Source: an uncultured Eubacteriales bacterium (GTDB lineage Bacteria; Bacillota; Clostridia; Lachnospirales; Lachnospiraceae). From it: a stretch of 35,110 nucleotides of DNA. The stretch is taken from positions 1 to 35,110 of the forward strand of contig CASEML010000115.1 of the NCBI GenBank assembly GCA_949289145.1, written 5' to 3'. The notes under the pieces are model-generated. The model saw only the letters and a program-made list of their open reading frames with translations, was not told the origin of the DNA and did not search any database. Position 1 is the first letter of the stretch. The number at the start of each line of letters is the position of its first letter. Shown piece after piece: positions 31,821-35,110 of this stretch. Position numbers and translations under genes: made by a program.

Positions 31821-33908
31821 TTATTCTTCCACAGCAGTAAAGGTTACACTATAAGTCTCACCCAAAGCAACTTCATTGACATAAACAGTTACAGTTCCTG
31901 TGGTTACTCCACTTTCCCCATACATTTCTAATTTATAAGGGAAACTTGTTTCGTCCAGCGTTCCTGCATCATAAGTTCTTGTTACCGTTTCGGAACCTAC
32001 CTGTTGGGTAAGAACAAATTTCACTTCACCTTCCTCAAAGCCTTCCGGTTTTTGAATATTAATAATTCCTTTGTAAGTTTTTACTTCTTCTGGTTCCGGT
32101 CCTTTGCTGATTACAATATCTACGGTAGTGCCTGGCTTTAATTCCGTATCCTTGGCATAACTCTGGCTGATAACCAGACCTGTACTTACAGTTTCACTAT
32201 AGGTTTCCTCTACTTTTCCCAATGCAAGACCTACGGATTCCAAAGCAAGCTTGGCTGCATCTTCTGATAAACCTTCCAGACCAGGTACTTTAGCATTTTC
32301 AGAGCCTTTGCTTACTACCATTGTTACCGTATCACCTTTTCCCACCGGTGTATTGGCAGCCGGGCTGGTAGAGATTACCAGACCTTCTGCAACACTGTCA
32401 TCATATTCTTCTGTCTGTACTACCGTAAGTTCTAAGCCTTCCAGGATCTGTTTTGCTTCTTCCGCACTTCTTCCTGTTACATCTGTCAGATTAAAAGAAG
32501 CCGCTCCACTGCTTACCACACCCAGAATACGTGTGTTTTTTTCAACTTTTTCTCCTGCCTCCACGCTCTGCTGTGCAATCAGGCCTTCGTCAATTACGTC
32601 AGATGCAATGGTTCCGTTTTGAGCAAACCCAAGACCAACTCCATTTAATATCTGAGTTGCCTCTTCTACCGTTTTCCCTAAAATACTAGGTACTTCCACT
32701 AACTCTGAATCATCTACTGCCTCCGTAGGAGCCACGGTGCCAGTAATAACAGATGGCTCTGTAATGTCATCACTTCCCTTTGAACTTCCAAAAACACCCA
32801 GAGCCTTTCCTACAGCAAATAAGATTACCACACCGATAATAGCAGCTGCCACAATGCCCAGGACAGTTACTATTTTGTCCATTTTCGGGTCCATGTCTTC
32901 TTCATCGTCTTCTTCCTCTTCTTGCGGCATATAATGTTCGCTTCTTCTTACATATTCTCCCGATTCTTCTAAATTTTCTCTGGTCATGGAAGGTCTTGTG
33001 TTTCTGCGTATTTCTTTTATTTCACCCTCCTGGATCATCTTTGTTGCTGCATCTTCATCCACTTTGTTCATCTGAACAAAGGATGCCTCCGGATTGATCA
33101 AGGATTCTTTTAAGTCTGCAATCACCTGACTGATATTATCATATCTGCGATCCGGACTTTTCTGGGTACACTTAAAGATAATCTGTTCCACACTTACTGG
33201 TATTTCAGGTACATAATCTCTCGGAGATGGCATCTCATCCTGAATATGCTTAATAGCAATAGAAACCGTGGTTTCTCCGTTAAAGGGCACCCTTCCGGTC
33301 AGCATTTCAAACATGGTAATACCCAGAGAATAAATATCACTCTTTTCATCACTATAACCTCCCCTGGCCTGCTCCGGCGAAGTGTAATGCACGGACCCCA
33401 TCACGTTAGATGTGATGGTATTAGAGGTAGCAGCTCTTGCAATTCCGAAATCTGTTACCTTCACTTTTCCCTCTCTAGAAATAATAATATTCTGAGGTTT
33501 AATGTCTCTATGAATAATATGATTATTATGAGCAGCCTCAATTCCCATAGAAACCTGAATTGCAATGCTGATGGCTTCCTTCACGGAAAGTCTTGCTTTC
33601 TTTTCAATATATTCTTTTAATGTAATTCCTTCTACCAGTTCCATGACAATATAATGCAGCCCATTATCCTCTCCTACATCATATACATTTACGATGTTAG
33701 GATGGGCTAACCCTGCTGCCGCCTGTGCCTCCACTCGGAACTTCGACACAAATCCTTTATTTTCGCTAAATTCTGACTTTAACACTTTTACTGCCACATA
33801 TCTATTCAGCTTATGGTCTTTTGCCTTATATACATAAGACATCCCGCCTGTGCCTATCTGCTCTATAATTTCATATCGTTCTCCAATAACGACTCCTGTT
33901 TTTAACAT
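31821..33908 (-). CDS. prkC: PASTA-domain Ser/Thr protein kinase PrkC
   Basis: This 695-residue membrane kinase has an N-terminal Hanks kinase domain: glycine loop IGTGGMSYVYKA, Lys41, HRD at 133-135 in IIHRDIKPQN, DFG at 153-155. An acidic juxtamembrane region and one helix (VTVLGIVAAAIIGVVILFAVG) follow. Outside are three PASTA domains (starting near PSILGKTVEEATQIL, NLTDVTGRSAEEAKQIL and VPGLEGLSEDAAKLAL) and a final beta-rich domain of about 85 residues. PASTA kinases sense muropeptides or lipid II and control growth and spore germination. I chose ATG 33906-33908 with GAGGAGG seven bases before it rather than the ATG at 33923. It lies 60 bp behind its phosphatase gene stp. Confidence 0.96.
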   Translation of the reverse strand: MLKTGVVIGERYEIIEQIGTGGMSYVYKAKDHKLNRYVAVKVLKSEFSENKGFVSKFRVEAQAAAGLAHPNIVNVYDVGEDNGLHYIVMELVEGITLKEYIEKKARLSVKEAISIAIQVSMGIEAAHNNHIIHRDIKPQNIIISREGKVKVTDFGIARAATSNTITSNVMGSVHYTSPEQARGGYSDEKSDIYSLGITMFEMLTGRVPFNGETTVSIAIKHIQDEMPSPRDYVPEIPVSVEQIIFKCTQKSPDRRYDNISQVIADLKESLINPEASFVQMNKVDEDAATKMIQEGEIKEIRRNTRPSMTRENLEESGEYVRRSEHYMPQEEEEDDEEDMDPKMDKIVTVLGIVAAAIIGVVILFAVGKALGVFGSSKGSDDITEPSVITGTVAPTEAVDDSELVEVPSILGKTVEEATQILNGVGLGFAQNGTIASDVIDEGLIAQQSVEAGEKVEKNTRILGVVSSGAASFNLTDVTGRSAEEAKQILEGLELTVVQTEEYDDSVAEGLVISTSPAANTPVGKGDTVTMVVSKGSENAKVPGLEGLSEDAAKLALESVGLALGKVEETYSETVSTGLVISQSYAKDTELKPGTTVDIVISKGPEPEEVKTYKGIINIQKPEGFEEGEVKFVLTQQVGSETVTRTYDAGTLDETSFPYKLEMYGESGVTTGTVTVYVNEVALGETYSVTFTAVEE

Positions 33909-33968
33909 AATTTGCCTCCTCAAGGATTTCGCTGGCCGAAATCATCTATTTCTATCATATCTTAATAT

Positions 33969-34715
33969 CTAAAGGATTGTTCTTTCAGTTTCTGACTGTT
34001 CGATTATAGTTACGGTAATATTATCTCTGCCGCCATTTTGGTTGGCAGCATTCACCAGTTCTTCGGCTTTTTCAATAACATCCCTCTGCTTTTCAATAAT
34101 CAGCTTTATTTCTTCATCATCCAGCATATTTGTCAGACCATCAGAACACATAAGAATCACATCATCCGGCTTCAATTTTATCTCAAAGAAATCAATCTCA
34201 ATCTCCTCAGCTCCGCCTACTGCTCTAGTGATCACATTCTTTTTGGGATGATACTTGGCTGCTTCTTCATCAATTCCACCCAGTCTTATCATTTCTTCCA
34301 CTAAGGAATGGTCTTTGGTGATCTGAGTGATCTCATCATTTATAATATAAAGGCGGCTGTCACCCACATTGGCAACATAAAGACATTCATCCGTAATGGT
34401 TGCTACCACTATGGTAGTTCCCATACCCGCATAATCTTCTGATTCTTTTGCCTTTTCCAACAGATTTTTATTGGCAAGTTCTATTGCTGTACGAATCAGC
34501 TTAACAGGGCTGCTCTCCTGACTGTTTTCAATAGACTCTACTATGATTTTGGTAGCCTCTCTGGAAGCATAATCGCCTGCCTTATGCCCGCCCATACCAT
34601 CTGCAACAATAAAAAGATTTGGTAACTTTCCAACCTGCATTTCTGATGAAAACACATAATCCTGATTAATTTTCCGTTTTAAACCAATATCTGTAATGGA
34701 AAATGTTTTCAACAC
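33969..34715 (-). CDS. stp: PP2C-family Ser/Thr phosphatase Stp/PrpC
   Basis: This 248-residue enzyme reverses PrkC phosphorylation. The metal-binding motifs of PP2C are visible: INQDYVF, VADGMGGHKAGDYAS, VGDSRLYII, CSDGLTNMLDD and GGRDNITVTI. The start is GTG at 34713-34715, since no ATG lies in frame nearby. It overlaps the rlmN stop by 7 bp, so translation is probably coupled. The ribosome site is GGAAGG about 9 nt upstream. The order rlmN-stp-prkC-rsgA is conserved in Firmicutes. Part of this gene (34467-34505) is copied at the right end of the window. Confidence 0.95.
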   Translation of the reverse strand: MLKTFSITDIGLKRKINQDYVFSSEMQVGKLPNLFIVADGMGGHKAGDYASREATKIIVESIENSQESSPVKLIRTAIELANKNLLEKAKESEDYAGMGTTIVVATITDECLYVANVGDSRLYIINDEITQITKDHSLVEEMIRLGGIDEEAAKYHPKKNVITRAVGGAEEIEIDFFEIKLKPDDVILMCSDGLTNMLDDEEIKLIIEKQRDVIEKAEELVNAANQNGGRDNITVTIIEQSETERTIL

Positions 34716-35110
34716 TCCTTCGTACCTTCCTCTCTGACTGTTCCATCAAACTTCCGTCTTAATTGTCCACAGGCACCGTCGATATCTCTGCCCATTTCCC
34801 TTCTAATAGTAACATTAATTCTACTTTTTTCAAGTTTATTTTTAAATTTTTCAGCAACTTTTTTAGCAGAGCCTTCAAACTCTAATTCCTCCACTGGGTT
34901 AATGGGTATTAAATTTATATGGCAATTCATACCTTTTACCAAAGAAATTAATTCTTCAGCATCCTGCCCGGAATCGTTTACGCCAGCTGCTAAACTATAT
35001 TCAAAGGTAATTCTCCGACCTGTCTTTTGGAAGAAATATCTGCAGGCTTCCATCAGCTCTTCTATGGAATATTTATTGGCAAGTTCTATTGCTGTACGAA
35101 TCAGCTTAAC
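34709..35110 (-). CDS. rlmN: 23S rRNA/tRNA adenine-C2 methyltransferase RlmN, C-terminal part
   Basis: Only the last 120 codons or so are present. KTGRRITFEYSLAAGVNDS, the Asn-rich HINLIPINP and the closing INVTIRREMGRDIDGACGQLRRK (with the catalytic Cys that forms methyl-cysteine) identify this radical SAM enzyme. The window ends before the CxxxCxxC cluster motif. The true rlmN reading can be trusted from about 35075 leftward (YSIEELMEAC). The bases to the right of that are a copy of stp sequence and add the foreign residues VKLIRTAIELANK in frame. The stop codon overlaps stp. The first internal Met is at 35053, but it is not the real start. Confidence 0.9.
   Translation of the reverse strand, partial: VKLIRTAIELANKYSIEELMEACRYFFQKTGRRITFEYSLAAGVNDSGQDAEELISLVKGMNCHINLIPINPVEELEFEGSAKKVAEKFKNKLEKSRINVTIRREMGRDIDGACGQLRRKFDGTVREEGTKEC
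35072..35110. repeat. 39-bp terminal copy of internal stp sequence
   Basis: The last 39 bases are identical to 34467-34505 inside stp. The bases just before the two copies differ (A at 35071, T at 34466). The repeat ends exactly at the window edge and cannot be part of a natural rlmN. Confidence 0.95.

Overview
The window is a low-GC Firmicutes chromosome segment from an endospore former. It is most likely a member of the Lachnospiraceae or a close clostridial relative. The evidence is the spoIIIA and spoIIGA-sigE-sigG sporulation loci next to the division and cell wall (dcw) cluster, AGGAGG-type ribosome sites, SigA-like promoters, and a PASTA kinase/PP2C pair without actinobacterial features. 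All recognised genes lie on the minus strand, so the text below follows transcription from right to left. I saw no rRNA, tRNA, CRISPR array or intact mobile element.

Right part (35110 to 27944): rlmN (partial) - stp - prkC - rsgA - rpe - ychF form a tight housekeeping and signalling operon that ends in a terminator at 29098-29141. Next come lgt and a small Spo0E-like phosphatase gene, ending in a terminator at 27944-27988.

Centre (27911 to 11470): a SigA-like promoter and a five-box MraZ operator start the dcw cluster mraZ - rsmH - ftsL - pbp - spoVD - mraY - ftsW - murA - ftsQ - ftsZ. No mur ligase gene and no murG is present. After the ftsZ terminator comes the mother-cell/forespore module spoIIGA - sigE - (beta-CASP metallo-hydrolase) - sigG - ymxH. 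The spoIIGA promoter has the unusually long spacer typical of Spo0A-activated spoIIG promoters.

Left part (11469 to 1): a maltodextrin-type ABC operon (malE - malF - malG) follows, ending in a GH13 lipoprotein amylase gene that is broken by an internal deletion. It is inserted between two sporulation loci. Then comes the complete spoIIIAA-AH operon, which encodes the forespore feeding channel. Directly behind the spoIIIAH stop codon sits the severed C-terminal end of an FtsX-type ABC permease, followed by a consensus promoter pointing out of the window.

How the genes work together: peptidoglycan precursor synthesis (MurA, MraY), septal polymerisation (FtsW, PBP, SpoVD) and the Z ring (FtsZ, FtsQ, FtsL) sit beside the sigma cascade (SpoIIGA processes pro-SigE, SpoIIIA supports SigG). 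The PrkC/Stp pair is a muropeptide-type signalling module. The most striking oddities are a 39-bp terminal duplication that fuses stp sequence onto rlmN (probably an assembly artefact), the broken amylase gene, the permease stump, and several well-formed regulatory sites. I found no clearly novel multi-gene system. The most unusual content is regulatory and structural.
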